Below are positions 7,333 through 16,665 of a stretch of 64,000 bases of DNA, in pieces (positions within the stretch are counted from its first letter, which is position 1; the number at the start of each line of letters is the position of its first letter). The stretch covers positions 310,001 to 374,000 of the forward strand of contig NZ_JABJQZ010000002.1 in the NCBI RefSeq assembly GCF_013155335.1, read 5' to 3'. Made by a program: the position numbers and the translations under genes. Below the pieces are notes generated by a model. It made no database searches. It was not told where the DNA came from and was given only the letters and a program-made list of their open reading frames with translations. Source of the stretch: Nocardioides sp. zg-1230. GTDB lineage: Bacteria; Actinomycetota; Actinomycetes; Propionibacteriales; Nocardioidaceae.

Positions 7333-8448
7333 ATGGCCGGCGGACTGTTCGCCCTCCTCGACGACGTCGCCGCCCTCGCGCGCATCGCAGCAGCCAGCGT
7401 GGACGATGTCGGCGCCGCCGCTGGTCGGGCGAGCATGAAGGCCGCGGGGGTGGTGGTCGACGACACCGCCGTCACCCCGCAGTACCTCCACGGGTCCCCG
7501 GCCGCTCGCGAGCTGCCGATCATCAAGAAGATCGCGATCGGCTCGCTGCGCAACAAGCTCCTCTTCATCCTGCCCGCCGCGGTGCTGCTGGGGCAGTTCC
7601 TGCCGCAGCTCCTGCCCGTGATCCTGATCTTCGGCGGTGGCTTCCTCGCCTACGAGGGAGCCCACAAGGTCTGGGAGAAGGTCCGAGGCCACGAGCCCGT
7701 GGCAGAGGAGGCGGAGGGACAGCTCACCAGCACGGGTGAGCTGAGTCCCGAGCACGAGGCGAAGACGGTTGCCGGTGCCATCCGCACCGACTTCATCCTG
7801 AGCGCCGAGATCATGGTCATCGCGCTGAAGGAGGTCGTCAGCTCCGACCCCGACGCCAGCATCTGGATGCGCGCCATCGTCCTCGCAGCCGTCGCCGTGC
7901 TGATCACGGTCCTCGTCTACGGCGTCGTCGCGCTGATCGTGAAGATGGACGACGTAGGCCTCCACCTCGCGGAGAAGCCCTCGAAGGGCTCACAGCGACT
8001 CGGCCTCGCCCTGGTCTCCGCGATGCCGCGCCTGCTCACGGCGATCTCGCTCATCGGCACGCTCGCCATGCTGTGGGTCGGTGGCCACATCTTCCTGGTC
8101 AGCCTCTACGAGATCGGCGGCCACGACGGGCTGCTCGAGGGTACGGCGGTCGGCGACGCGCTGCACGCGCCGTACGACCTCATCCACCACTGGGAAGAAG
8201 AGGTGCACCAGGCAGTGGGCGGGGCTCTCGGCTCCATCCTCGGCTGGCTGCTCAACACGGTCCTGTCCGGGCTCGTCGGACTGGTGGTGGGCGGGATCGT
8301 CCTGGCAGTCCTCCACGCCTTCGGGATCGGCGGCGGGCACGGTTCGGGCCACGCCGACGAGCACGGTGACGGGCACGCCGACGAGCCCTCCGACGAGCAG
8401 GCCACCAAGCGCGTCGACCCGCCCGCCGAGGATTCCCCGAATCGCTGA
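7333..8448 (+). CDS. DUF808 (YedI-like) membrane protein
   Basis: 371 residues from ATG 7333 with GAAGGA upstream. The N-terminus [30 protein letters not shown] and the [26 protein letters not shown] segment are characteristic of the DUF808/YedI family. It has about six membrane helices and a His/Asp/Glu-rich C-terminal tail ([16 protein letters not shown]) that could bind metal. Molecular function is unknown. A TAGGCT box at 7282-7287 gives a leader of roughly 40 nt. Confidence 0.85.
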   Translation: MAGGLFALLDDVAALARIAAASVDDVGAAAGRASMKAAGVVVDDTAVTPQYLHGSPAARELPIIKKIAIGSLRNKLLFILPAAVLLGQFLPQLLPVILIFGGGFLAYEGAHKVWEKVRGHEPVAEEAEGQLTSTGELSPEHEAKTVAGAIRTDFILSAEIMVIALKEVVSSDPDASIWMRAIVLAAVAVLITVLVYGVVALIVKMDDVGLHLAEKPSKGSQRLGLALVSAMPRLLTAISLIGTLAMLWVGGHIFLVSLYEIGGHDGLLEGTAVGDALHAPYDLIHHWEEEVHQAVGGALGSILGWLLNTVLSGLVGLVVGGIVLAVLHAFGIGGGHGSGHADEHGDGHADEPSDEQATKRVDPPAEDSPNR

Positions 8449-8540
8449 CGAGCGTCCTACCCTCTTCTGGTCCGCGCGGGAGATCCCGACGACGCACAGA
8501 TGTGCGGCGCAGACGGCTCCACCACACCAGGAGACAACCG

Positions 8541-9992
8541 ATGGACTTCAACGTCGCCGACCTCAACCTCGCTGCCTACGGCCGCAAGGAGATCGAGCTC
8601 GCCGAGCACGAGATGCCGGGCCTGATGGCCATGCGCGAGCGCTACGGCAAGGAGCAGCCCCTCAAGGGTGCGCGCATCGCCGGCTCGCTGCACATGACGA
8701 TCCAGACCGCCGTGCTGATCGAGACGCTCGCGGCCCTCGGCGCTGACATCCGCTGGGCCACCTGCAACATCTTCTCCACCCAGGACCACGCGGCCGCCGC
8801 GGTCGTCGTCGGGCCCCCGTCGAAGGGCGGCACGCCCGAGGACCCGCAGGGCGTCCCGGTCTTCGCCTGGAAGGGCGAGACCCTCGCCGAGTACTGGGAC
8901 GAGGCGGAGAAGGTCTTCGACTTCGCCGAGGGCGGCCCCAACATGCTGCTCGACGACGGCGGCGACATCACGATGCTGCTGCACCTCGGCGTCGAGTACG
9001 AGAAGGCCGGTGCCGTGCCGTCGCAGGACTCCACCGACAACGAGGAGTTCAAGGAGGTGCTGCGCGTCCTGGCCCGTTCGCTCGAGTCCGACCCGCAGCG
9101 CTGGACCCGGCGCGCGCCGCTGGTCAAGGGCGTCTCCGAGGAGACCACGACCGGTGTGCTGCGCCTCTACGAGCGGTTCAAGGAGGGCACCCTCCTCTTC
9201 CCGGCGATCAACGTCAACGACTCGGTCACGAAGTCCAAGTTCGACAACAAGTACGGCTGCCGCCATTCGCTGGTCGACGGCATCAACCGTGCCACCGACG
9301 TGATGATCGGCGGCAAGGTCGCGGTCGTCTGCGGCTACGGCGACGTCGGCAAGGGCTCCGCGGAGTCGCTGCGCGGCCAGGGTGCCCGCGTCATCGTCAC
9401 CGAGATCGACCCCATCTGCGCGCTGCAGGCCGCGATGGACGGCTACGAGGTCAAGCGCCTCGAGTCGGTCGTCGAGACCGCCGACATCTTCATCACCACG
9501 ACGGGCAACTTCGACATCATCACCGTCGAGCACTTCCACAAGATGAAGCACCAGGCGATCGTCGGGAACATCGGCCACTTCGACAACGAGATCAACATGG
9601 CCGGCCTGGCCAAGATCCCCGGCATCGTCAAGGACGAGATCAAGCCGCAGGTCCACCAGTGGATCTTCCCGTCCGAGGACGGCAAGCCCGGCAAGAAGGT
9701 CATCGTGCTGTCCGAGGGCCGCCTGCTCAACCTGGGCAACGCCACCGGGCACCCGTCGTTCGTGATGTCGAACTCCTTCACCAACCAGGTGCTGGCCCAG
9801 ATCGAGCTGTTCGCCAAGGCCGACGACTACGAGCTGGGCGTGCACGTGCTGCCCAAGCACCTCGACGAGGAGGTCGCCCGGCTGCACCTCGACGCCCTCG
9901 GCGTCGAGCTGACCGAGCTCACCAAGGAGCAGGCCGCCTACCTCGGCGTCCCGGTGGAGGGCCCCTTCAAGTCCGACCACTACCGCTACTGA
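8541..9992 (+). CDS. ahcY: S-adenosylhomocysteinase
   Basis: 483 residues from ATG 8541, with AGGAGA 7 nt upstream. It catalyses the reversible, NAD-dependent hydrolysis of S-adenosylhomocysteine to homocysteine and adenosine, clearing the product inhibitor of methyltransferases. Visible are the substrate region ([22 protein letters not shown]), [17 protein letters not shown] [17 protein letters not shown], the NAD-binding loop [12 protein letters not shown] and the C-terminal KSDHYRY that completes the neighbouring active site. The length is that of the bacterial type with the extra insertion. A TACCCT element about 80 nt upstream may be the promoter. No SAH riboswitch was recognised in the leader. 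Confidence 0.97.
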   Translation: MDFNVADLNLAAYGRKEIELAEHEMPGLMAMRERYGKEQPLKGARIAGSLHMTIQTAVLIETLAALGADIRWATCNIFSTQDHAAAAVVVGPPSKGGTPEDPQGVPVFAWKGETLAEYWDEAEKVFDFAEGGPNMLLDDGGDITMLLHLGVEYEKAGAVPSQDSTDNEEFKEVLRVLARSLESDPQRWTRRAPLVKGVSEETTTGVLRLYERFKEGTLLFPAINVNDSVTKSKFDNKYGCRHSLVDGINRATDVMIGGKVAVVCGYGDVGKGSAESLRGQGARVIVTEIDPICALQAAMDGYEVKRLESVVETADIFITTTGNFDIITVEHFHKMKHQAIVGNIGHFDNEINMAGLAKIPGIVKDEIKPQVHQWIFPSEDGKPGKKVIVLSEGRLLNLGNATGHPSFVMSNSFTNQVLAQIELFAKADDYELGVHVLPKHLDEEVARLHLDALGVELTELTKEQAAYLGVPVEGPFKSDHYRY

Positions 9993-10011
9993 GCGGCACC
10001 GGCGTTCCGCT

Positions 10012-10057
10012 GAGGTCGGTCATGGCGCCCCAATAGACTGGCGCCATGACCGACCTC
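10012..10057 (+). promoter_or_regulatory. 18-bp perfect inverted repeat spanning the mtrA -10 box and start codon
   Basis: The left arm GAGGTCGGTCATGGCGCC (10012-10029) and right arm GGCGCCATGACCGACCTC (10040-10057) are exact reverse complements separated by 10 nt that contain TAGACT (10034-10039), the likely -10 box. The right arm includes the ATG and the first four codons of mtrA. A transcript starting at the ATG would carry only the right arm; a transcript reading through from ahcY would fold the start codon into a hairpin. Confidence 0.8.
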
Positions 10058-10744
10058 GCCGAACCCGCACGCGGCAGCGTGCTCGTCGTCGACGACGACG
10101 CCTCCCTGGCGGAGATGCTCTCCATCGTGCTTCGCCAGGAGGGGTTCGACAGCCGCATCGTGGGCCGGGGTGACGTGGCCCTCGACGCGTTCCGCGACTA
10201 CCGGCCCGACCTGGTGCTGCTCGACCTGATGCTCCCCGGCAAGGACGGCATCGACGTCTGCAAGGAGATCCGCGCCGAGTCGGGCGTGCCGATCGTGATG
10301 CTCACCGCCAAGGGCGACACCGTCGACGTGGTCGTCGGCCTGGAGTCCGGCGCCGACGACTACATCGTCAAGCCGTTCAAGCCCAAGGAGCTCATTGCCC
10401 GCGTCCGTGCGCGCGTGCGCCGCAACGACGTCACGCCCGACGAGGGCCTGACCATCGGCGACGTGTCGATCGACGTGGCCGGCCACTCCGTGACGCGCGG
10501 GGACGAGGCGATCAACCTGACCCCGCTCGAGTTCGACCTGCTCGTGTGCCTGGCCCGCAAGCCGTGGCAGGTCTTCACCCGCGAGGTGCTCCTCGAGCAG
10601 GTCTGGGGCTACCGGCACAGTGCCGACACCCGGCTGGTCAACGTGCACGTCCAGCGCCTGCGCTCCAAGGTGGAGCACGACCCCGAGAACCCGGAGGTCG
10701 TCGTGACGGTGCGCGGCGTGGGCTACAAGGCCGGCAAGTCCTAG
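10046..10744 (+). CDS. mtrA: Response regulator MtrA
   Basis: 232 residues. An OmpR/PhoB-type regulator: the receiver domain has an acidic triad near D16-D18 and phospho-acceptor Asp60 in LVLLDLMLPG, followed by a winged-helix domain ending RLRSKVEHDPENPEVVVTVRGVGYKAG. In actinobacteria MtrA controls envelope, division and development genes with the sensor MtrB, encoded 10 nt downstream, and the lipoprotein LpqB. The order ahcY-mtrA-mtrB-lpqB is the conserved one. The start is probably leaderless, 6 nt after TAGACT, and lies inside the inverted repeat described separately. Confidence 0.96.
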   Translation: MTDLAEPARGSVLVVDDDASLAEMLSIVLRQEGFDSRIVGRGDVALDAFRDYRPDLVLLDLMLPGKDGIDVCKEIRAESGVPIVMLTAKGDTVDVVVGLESGADDYIVKPFKPKELIARVRARVRRNDVTPDEGLTIGDVSIDVAGHSVTRGDEAINLTPLEFDLLVCLARKPWQVFTREVLLEQVWGYRHSADTRLVNVHVQRLRSKVEHDPENPEVVVTVRGVGYKAGKS

Positions 10745-10754
10745 GGGTCCACGG

Positions 10755-12356
10755 GTGAGCATGCGCGACCGGCTCCCACCGGTGATGCGGCACGGGCCCG
10801 CCTTCTGGCGGCGCTCGGTGCAGGCGCGTGTCGTGGTCAGCACGGTCCTGCTCTCGGCGGCGGTCGTGGGCATCGTGGGCTGGTTCCTCATCCAGCAGAC
10901 CCGCGAGGGGCTGCTCGACCACCGGGTCGAGGCCGTCGTGCAGGAGGCCGAGAGCGAGACCGAGGCGGCCCGGGCGGCGCTGGCTGCGGCGTTCGGTGTC
11001 GATGTCGACGAGTCGGCCCAGCAGCAGGCCCTCGTCGAGCCGCTCCAGACGCGGGGCGCCACCGCCGGCTTCGCCGTCGTGCTGTCCCCGCCGATCGACG
11101 AGGGGGTGCGCCTGGCCGACGGTGGTGCGAAGTTCACCGAGGGCCTCGAGCTCTCCAGCGTGCCGGAGTCCATGCAGGCGCGCTTCGACTCGCTCTCCCC
11201 GACGGCGTGGACCTACACCGACATCCAGACCAGCCGGCCGATCCAGGGCCTGCCCGAGGGGCCCGGCATCGTCGTCGGCAGCCAGGTCCGCCTGCCCGCC
11301 GACGACAACACCTACACGCTCTACTTCCTCTACCCCCTGGCCGAGCAGCAGGAGACGCTCGCCCTGGTCTCGCGGGCGATGCTCATCGCCGGCGTGCCGC
11401 TGCTGCTGCTCGTGGCCGGCCTCACCTGGCTGGTGACCCGGCAGGTGGTGACCCCCATCCGGATGGCCCGTCGCGTGGCCGAACGCCTCGCCGCCGGGCA
11501 GCTGCAGGAGCGGCTCCGCGTCACCGGCGAGGACGACCTGGCCCGCCTGGCCACGTCGTTCAACCAGATGGCGTCCAACCTCCAGAAGCAGATCCGCCAG
11601 CTCGAGGAGCTCAGCCGGCTGCAGCGCCGCTTCGTCTCCGACGTGTCCCACGAGCTGCGCACCCCCATCACGACCGTGCGGATGGCCAGCGACGTCATCC
11701 ACGACGCCAAGCCCTTCCTCGACCCGGTGACCGGTCGCGCCGCCGAGCTGCTGCAGAAGGAGCTCGATCGCTTCGAGACGCTGCTGGCCGACCTGCTCGA
11801 GATCAGCCGCTTCGACGCGGGCGCCGCCGTGCTCGAGACCGAGGACGTGGACCTCCTCGACGTGGCCCGCCGCGTGGTCGACATGACGTCGGCGCTCGCC
11901 GCCCAGCGCGACACCCGCGTGGTGCTGCACGACCCCGGTACGCCCTGCGTCGCGGAGGCCGACGTACGCCGCGTGGAGCGGATCGTGCGCAACCTCGTCA
12001 CCAACGCCATCGACCACGCCGAGAGCCGCGACGTCGAGATCTTCGTCGGCGCCGACCTCCAGTCGGCCGCGATCGCGGTGCGTGACCACGGCGTGGGGCT
12101 CGGGCCGGGGGAGTCGGCGATGGTCTTCAACCGGTTCTGGCGCGCCGACCCGGCCCGGGCCCGCACCAGCGGCGGCACCGGCCTCGGCCTGTCCATCTCG
12201 CTGGAGGACACCCACCTGCACGGCGGCTGGCTCCAGGCGTGGGGCCGCCCCGGCGAGGGCGCCCAGTTCCGGCTCACCCTGCCCCGCCAGCTCGGCACCC
12301 AGCTGCGCCACTCGCCGCTGCCGCTCGTGCCGGTCGACGCCCGGGAGACGGCGTGA
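10755..12356 (+). CDS. mtrB: Sensor histidine kinase MtrB
   Basis: 533 residues from GTG 10755 (ATG 10761 is an alternative two codons in). Two membrane helices (about residues 24-46 and 205-227) flank an extracytoplasmic sensor domain. Then come HAMP, the dimerisation/phosphoacceptor helix with His299 in VSDVSHELRTP, and the ATPase domain (NLVTNAIDHA, DHGVGLGPGE, GGTGLGLSIS). It phosphorylates MtrA. The stop overlaps the lpqB start in GTGA. Confidence 0.95.
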   Translation: MSMRDRLPPVMRHGPAFWRRSVQARVVVSTVLLSAAVVGIVGWFLIQQTREGLLDHRVEAVVQEAESETEAARAALAAAFGVDVDESAQQQALVEPLQTRGATAGFAVVLSPPIDEGVRLADGGAKFTEGLELSSVPESMQARFDSLSPTAWTYTDIQTSRPIQGLPEGPGIVVGSQVRLPADDNTYTLYFLYPLAEQQETLALVSRAMLIAGVPLLLLVAGLTWLVTRQVVTPIRMARRVAERLAAGQLQERLRVTGEDDLARLATSFNQMASNLQKQIRQLEELSRLQRRFVSDVSHELRTPITTVRMASDVIHDAKPFLDPVTGRAAELLQKELDRFETLLADLLEISRFDAGAAVLETEDVDLLDVARRVVDMTSALAAQRDTRVVLHDPGTPCVAEADVRRVERIVRNLVTNAIDHAESRDVEIFVGADLQSAAIAVRDHGVGLGPGESAMVFNRFWRADPARARTSGGTGLGLSISLEDTHLHGGWLQAWGRPGEGAQFRLTLPRQLGTQLRHSPLPLVPVDARETA

Positions 12357-14113
12357 AACGCCTGCTCGCACCAGTGCGCACCTCGGCTCGGGTCGTGGGC
12401 GCGGTCGTGGCCGCGTGCCTGCTCGCCGGCTGCGTGCAGATGCCGACCTCCGGCCCGGTGGAGGAGGCAGAGGGGACCGGCGTCGCCGAGGACGTGCCCG
12501 GCATCTCCTTCGACCCCCGCCCCCCGCAGGCCGGCCAGGCCACCTCCGAGATCGTCGACGGCTTCTTCGAGGCCATGACGGCCACCCCGGTCAGCGCCCG
12601 CGTCGCTCGTCAGTTCCTGTCCCGCGAGGCGGCCGAGGAGTGGGTCCCGGAGCAGCAGATCATCACCTACTCCGAGCTCGGTGACGTCACCGCCGGCACG
12701 TCGGTGCGCGTGGCGATGACCGACGTCAACCTCTACGACGCCCGCGGCGCCTGGCAGCGCACCCGCGCCGGCGCCACCTTGTCGATCGGCCTGGTCAAGG
12801 AGGACGGCGAGTGGCGCATCGACGAGGTGCCCGACGCCCTCGTCGTCCCGGAGTCGTGGTTCGACGACTGGTACGAGCGGGCCTCGCTCTACTACTTCGA
12901 CCCGACGACCGAGGTGATGGTCCCCGAGCCGGTGTTCGTGCCGCGGGGCGAGCAGCTCGCGTCCTCGCTGGTGCGTGGGCTGCTCACCACCACCTCGGCC
13001 GACCTCGACGACGTCGCCCGCAGCTACTTCCCGCCCGGCACCACCCACGGCCTGTCGGTCCCGATCGTCTCCGGCGTCGCCGAGGTCTCCCTGTCCGGCG
13101 ACCCCGACGCGGTGGACGAGCTGACGACGGAGCGGATGCTGGCGCAGCTCGTGTGGACGCTGCGGCAGGAGCCACGCATCGGCGCCGTGCAGCTCAGCAT
13201 CGGCGGCCGGACCATCGTCGGCCCCAGCGGCTCCCCGCAGGTGAGCCTCCAGTTCGGCAGCGCCTACGACCCCAACGGCGTACCCGCCAGCACCGACCTC
13301 TACGCGCTCGACCGGGGCCGGGTGGTCACCGGACGCATGGGTGAGCTCGCACCCACCCTCGGTCCGCTGGGGCAGGAGGACCCCCCCGTCGACCTGCGCT
13401 CGATCGGGGTCAACCTCGCCGGCTCGCGGGTGGCCGGCACCACCGCCACCGGCTCCGAGCTGGTGGTCGCCCCGACGGAGGCGCCCACGGGCGAGTTCGC
13501 GACCGTCGTCGCCGGCGCCGTCGACCTCGCCGCTCCGCACTGGGACTACCGCGACCGGATCTGGGTGCTCGACCGCAACGGTGGACGGGCCCGGGTCATC
13601 CAGGTCGCCGACGGGGTCGCCGGGGAGGTGACCGTGCCGGGCCTCACCGGCCGTCGCCTGAGCGAGCTGATCGTCTCGCGCGACGGCAGCCGGCTGGTGG
13701 CCGTCGTGCGCCGGGGCTCGACCGACCGCGTCGTCGCGGTCCGGATCCGGCACGACGCCGCCGGTGCCGTCGTCGGCTTCACCCGGCCGCAGTCCCTCTC
13801 GCTGCCGACCGAGGACACCGCCCGCATCCGCGACGTCGCCTGGCGCTCGCCCACGACCGTGTCGGTGCTGCGCGACATCATCACCGACGACCTCGCGCAG
13901 GTGCGCACGGTCTCCGTCGACGGGGCTCCGGGCGAGATCTCCACCGGCGGCGCGACGAGCCTGCGCGGACGCCTCCGCACGCTCGTGTCCACCCCCGTGG
14001 ACCTCGTCGAGATCTACGCCGTGGCGGGCCGGTCCGTCTTCAGCCTGACCCGGCCCGAGCGTGAGGTGCCCGACCTGGCCCCAGGGCTGACGTCGCTCAC
14101 CTACGTCGGCTGA
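12353..14113 (+). CDS. lpqB: Lipoprotein LpqB
   Basis: 586 residues. The N-terminal lipoprotein signal MKRLLAPVRTSARVVGAVVA ends in the lipobox LLAGC (Cys near residue 27). The mature part has a GerMN-like domain in the first half and a beta-propeller-like C-terminal half (repeats around RDRIWVLDRNGGRARV and LSELIVSRDGSRLVAVVR). LpqB is known in mycobacteria to interact with MtrB on the outside of the membrane and tune MtrA phosphorylation. The 4-nt overlap with mtrB indicates coupled translation. Confidence 0.94.
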   Translation: MKRLLAPVRTSARVVGAVVAACLLAGCVQMPTSGPVEEAEGTGVAEDVPGISFDPRPPQAGQATSEIVDGFFEAMTATPVSARVARQFLSREAAEEWVPEQQIITYSELGDVTAGTSVRVAMTDVNLYDARGAWQRTRAGATLSIGLVKEDGEWRIDEVPDALVVPESWFDDWYERASLYYFDPTTEVMVPEPVFVPRGEQLASSLVRGLLTTTSADLDDVARSYFPPGTTHGLSVPIVSGVAEVSLSGDPDAVDELTTERMLAQLVWTLRQEPRIGAVQLSIGGRTIVGPSGSPQVSLQFGSAYDPNGVPASTDLYALDRGRVVTGRMGELAPTLGPLGQEDPPVDLRSIGVNLAGSRVAGTTATGSELVVAPTEAPTGEFATVVAGAVDLAAPHWDYRDRIWVLDRNGGRARVIQVADGVAGEVTVPGLTGRRLSELIVSRDGSRLVAVVRRGSTDRVVAVRIRHDAAGAVVGFTRPQSLSLPTEDTARIRDVAWRSPTTVSVLRDIITDDLAQVRTVSVDGAPGEISTGGATSLRGRLRTLVSTPVDLVEIYAVAGRSVFSLTRPEREVPDLAPGLTSLTYVG

Positions 14114-14171
14114 TCCACAGGCGGCACGCGGGCGGTTGTCGTCGTACGACGCCTCCTGCTGGCATGGACGC

Positions 14172-14876
14172 GTGCTCGACGAGGCCCTCGACCTGTTCCT
14201 CGGCAGCCGGTGCGTGGGGTGCGACCTCCCAGGCCGGATGCTGTGCCCGACCTGCCGCGCGGCCCTGTCCGGCACCGCGCAGGTGGCCTGGCCGACGCCC
14301 GTCCCCGAGGGGCTGGCGACGCCATGGGTCGTGGAGGCGTACGACGGAGCGGTGCGCGCGCTGGTGGTGGGCCACAAGGACCGTGGCCAGTGGGGCCACC
14401 GGCGGGTGCTCGGCGACCTCCTCGCCCGGGCGGTCCACGGTGCCGCCGCCGACCTGGACCCGCGCGTGCCCCTGCTGCTGGTCCCGGTGCCGTCGCGGCC
14501 GGGCGCGGGCCGGCGACGGGGCTACGAGGCCACGGCGGCGCTGACCCACGTCGCCGCCGCGCGGGTACGCCGCCACCGTCCCGCGGTGGTCGCGCCGCTG
14601 CTCGTCTCACGGGGCGCCGCCGACCAGGCCGGTCTCGACGCCGGCGGCCGGGCCGCCAACATGGCCGGTTCGATGCGCTGCCCGTCCCCGTCCCTCGCCC
14701 GCCTCGGGCGTCGGCTCCGGCACGCCCACGTCGTGGTCTGCGACGACGTGCTGACCACCGGTTCGACCGCCCGCGAGGCGCAGCGGGCGCTCGAGGCGGT
14801 CGGTCTGCCGCCCGTCGCGGTCGCCGCGGTGGCCGCCACGAGACGGCGCGGACCGGCCGTCCCGCCCGACAGGTGA
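14172..14876 (+). CDS. ComF-like phosphoribosyltransferase-fold protein
   Basis: 234 residues from GTG 14172. It has an N-terminal zinc-finger-like pair of Cys motifs (CVGC, CPTC) followed by a phosphoribosyltransferase fold with the PRPP-loop motif VVVCDDVLTTGSTARE near the C-terminus. ComF in Bacillus acts in DNA uptake; in actinobacteria its role is unknown. The gene lies directly after lpqB, as in mycobacteria. A TTG 36 nt further upstream in frame is possible, but the ComF family normally begins at MLDEALDLFL. Confidence 0.85.
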   Translation: MLDEALDLFLGSRCVGCDLPGRMLCPTCRAALSGTAQVAWPTPVPEGLATPWVVEAYDGAVRALVVGHKDRGQWGHRRVLGDLLARAVHGAAADLDPRVPLLLVPVPSRPGAGRRRGYEATAALTHVAAARVRRHRPAVVAPLLVSRGAADQAGLDAGGRAANMAGSMRCPSPSLARLGRRLRHAHVVVCDDVLTTGSTAREAQRALEAVGLPPVAVAAVAATRRRGPAVPPDR

Positions 14877-14907
14877 CCCCGCGGTTGGCCCGGGGCGGTG
14901 GAGGGGC

Positions 14908-14913
14908 TAGCGT
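14908..14913 (+). promoter_or_regulatory. TAGCGT -10 box of the hpf leader transcript
   Basis: The box matches those in front of the leaderless genes in this window. Transcription would start near 14920, about 390 nt before hpf. Confidence 0.5.
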
Positions 14914-14919
14914 CTTGTC

Positions 14920-15300
14920 ATGGAGTCCGCCCGGGTCCGTGGTTGCGTCACGGAGAGGGCTGCGCGCGGCACCGCGAGGTGCGTCGCCAGGCCAGACCCG
15001 TGGCAAGCCGATGCCAGTCGCAGGCGAAACGGTCCACGTAAGTCCCCGGGCACCGCGCTGTCCTGCAGCGCGCTGTCCGGCGGACGATCACGGTGCGGCT
15101 TAGAAGTAAGTCCTGCCCCGTCTCCGGCGCCAGATGTGCCGGATGCCGGGAGAAGGCCAGTAGTGACGGAGAAGTTGCGAACGCTTCAGCAGGCGGTTGT
15201 GGGGTCGAAGACCAGGTCGGCCGGGCGGGCTCCATCCCACCCTGCCCCGGCGGGTGTGCCGCCGCGGCGAAATGGAGGGGTGCGGACCGTTCGCTAGTTG
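14920..15300 (+). ncRNA. Structured leader of hpf, possible raiA-motif RNA
   Basis: The 435 bp between comF and hpf hold no convincing gene. One frame is open from ATG 14920 to 15297, but its codons end freely in A or T, unlike all neighbours, so the segment is probably not translated. It contains hairpins (CGCGCTG 15054-15060 with CAGCGCG 15066-15072; CCGGC/GCCGG arms around 15124-15142) and an A-rich octamer GTAAGTCC repeated at 15038-15045 and 15106-15113, as expected for unpaired conserved RNA loops. The raiA motif is a known structured RNA found upstream of raiA/hpf genes in Firmicutes and Actinobacteria. I infer the match from position and character, not from a consensus alignment. The exact ends are uncertain. 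Confidence 0.5.
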
Positions 15301-15311
15301 AGGAGGTTCAC

Positions 15312-15926
15312 ATGGAGGTTGTGGTCACGGGACGGCACTGCGAGGTGTCCGACCGGTTCCGCGAGCACGTGTCCGAGAAGCTCAGCCGCCTGGAGAAGCA
15401 CGATCACCGGATCATGCGCGTCCAGGTGGAGGTCGAGCTCGAGAAGAACCCCCGCCAGCACGACCGGTCCACCAAGGTCGAGCTCACCGCGTTCTCCAAG
15501 GGGCCGGTGATCCGTGCGGAGGCTGCCGCCGAGGACAAGATGGGGGCCCTCGACCTGGCCCTCGACAAGATGCAGGCCCAGATGCGACGCGCCGCCGACC
15601 GGCGCCGCGTGCACAAGGGACGCAACGACCACGTCTCGGTCGGTGAGGCGCTGGCCGCGATGCCCGAGCTCGAGGACACCTCCGGCGACGAGGACGACGT
15701 CGTCGAGCGCAAGGTCGGGCCGATCACCGTGACCGGCGACGGCCCGCTCGTGGTGCGCGAGAAGTCCCACGCCGCGGTCCCGATGACGCTCGACCAGGCC
15801 CTCTACGAGATGGAGCTCGTCGGGCACGACTTCTACCTCTACGTCGACAAGGAGAGCGAGCGGCCGGCCGTGGTCTACCGCCGGCGCGGCTACGACTACG
15901 GAGTCATCTCCCTCGAGGTCGACTGA
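15312..15926 (+). CDS. hpf: Ribosome hibernation promoting factor, long form
   Basis: 204 residues from ATG 15312, preceded by a strong GAGGAGG about 6 nt away. The N-terminal HPF/RaiA domain (VVVTGRHCEVSDRFREHV through KMQAQMRRAADRRRVHKG) binds the 30S decoding region. The C-terminal domain (MTLDQALYEMELVGHDFYLYVDKESERPAVVYRRRGYDYGVI) mediates 70S dimerisation into 100S particles. It acts in stationary phase and stress. The long structured leader and separate promoter suggest regulation independent of comF. Confidence 0.95.
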   Translation: MEVVVTGRHCEVSDRFREHVSEKLSRLEKHDHRIMRVQVEVELEKNPRQHDRSTKVELTAFSKGPVIRAEAAAEDKMGALDLALDKMQAQMRRAADRRRVHKGRNDHVSVGEALAAMPELEDTSGDEDDVVERKVGPITVTGDGPLVVREKSHAAVPMTLDQALYEMELVGHDFYLYVDKESERPAVVYRRRGYDYGVISLEVD

Positions 15927-15953
15927 CCCGAGACCGAGGCGACCCCCTGCCAA

Positions 15954-15989
15954 CGGTCACGCGCGCATGACATGATGCGCGCGTGACCG
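15954..15989 (+). promoter_or_regulatory. 15-bp perfect inverted repeat over the start of the NarL-type regulator
   Basis: CGGTCACGCGCGCAT (15954-15968) and ATGCGCGCGTGACCG (15975-15989) are exact reverse complements around GACATG. The right arm contains the GTG start at 15983. The centre holds CATGAT (15971-15976), a possible -10 box 6 nt before the GTG. It could be an operator or, in transcripts reading through from hpf, a start-sequestering hairpin or terminator. Confidence 0.75.
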
Positions 15990-16663
15990 AGGCAACATCC
16001 GCTGGGAACGAACCCGTTCGTGTCCTGGTCGTCGACGACCAAGAGCTCTTCCGCCGTGGCCTCATCATGCTGCTGGGCGGTGACATCGACATCGAGGTCG
16101 TCGGCGAGGCCGCCGACGGCATCACCGCCACCGAGCTGGCCATCACCACAGCGCCCGACGTGATCCTGCTCGACGTCCGGATGCCGCGACGCACGGGCGT
16201 CGAGGCGTGCCGCGCGATCAAGGAGGCCGTGCCGGCCACCAAGATCATCATGCTCACCGTCTCCGACGAGGAGGCCGACCTCTACGAGTCGGTCAAGAAC
16301 GGCGCCGCCGGCTACCTCCTCAAGGACTCCTCGATCGAGGAGGTCGCCCAGGCCATCCGCGTGGTCAACGAGGGCCAGTCGCTGATCAGCCCGTCGATGG
16401 CGGTCAAGCTCATCGACGAGTTCAAGCAGATGTCGAAGCCCGAGCGCGAGCAGGGCCCCGCCCTCCGCCTCACCGAGCGCGAGCTCGAGGTCCTGCGGCT
16501 GGTGGCCAAGGGCCTCAACAACCGCGAGGTCGCCAAGGAGCTCTTCATCTCCGAGAACACCGTGAAGAACCACGTCCGCAACATCCTGGAGAAGCTGCAG
16601 CTCCACTCCCGCATGGAGGCCGTCATGTACGCCATGCGCGAGAAGCTCCTCGACCTGCCCTGA
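15983..16663 (+). CDS. NarL/LuxR-type response regulator
   Basis: 226 residues from GTG 15983. The receiver domain has [14 protein letters not shown] and phospho-acceptor Asp in [13 protein letters not shown] (about residue 61). The C-terminal LuxR helix-turn-helix is [40 protein letters not shown]. No histidine kinase is adjacent, so it is an orphan here. An orphan regulator between hpf and secA is common in actinobacteria. The start lies within a perfect 15-bp inverted repeat, suggesting autoregulation. Confidence 0.92.
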   Translation: MTEATSAGNEPVRVLVVDDQELFRRGLIMLLGGDIDIEVVGEAADGITATELAITTAPDVILLDVRMPRRTGVEACRAIKEAVPATKIIMLTVSDEEADLYESVKNGAAGYLLKDSSIEEVAQAIRVVNEGQSLISPSMAVKLIDEFKQMSKPEREQGPALRLTERELEVLRLVAKGLNNREVAKELFISENTVKNHVRNILEKLQLHSRMEAVMYAMREKLLDLP

Positions 16664-16665
16664 CC

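Noticed and set aside
8449..8540. Possible SAH riboswitch before ahcY
   Set aside because: I could not find the conserved core or a convincing pairing pattern in the 92-nt gap.
14920..15297. 125-codon open frame starting at a leaderless-type promoter
   Set aside because: Many codons end in A or T (tta, gta, aga, caa, cga), unlike every real gene here, and the product has no recognisable fold; a structured RNA fits better.
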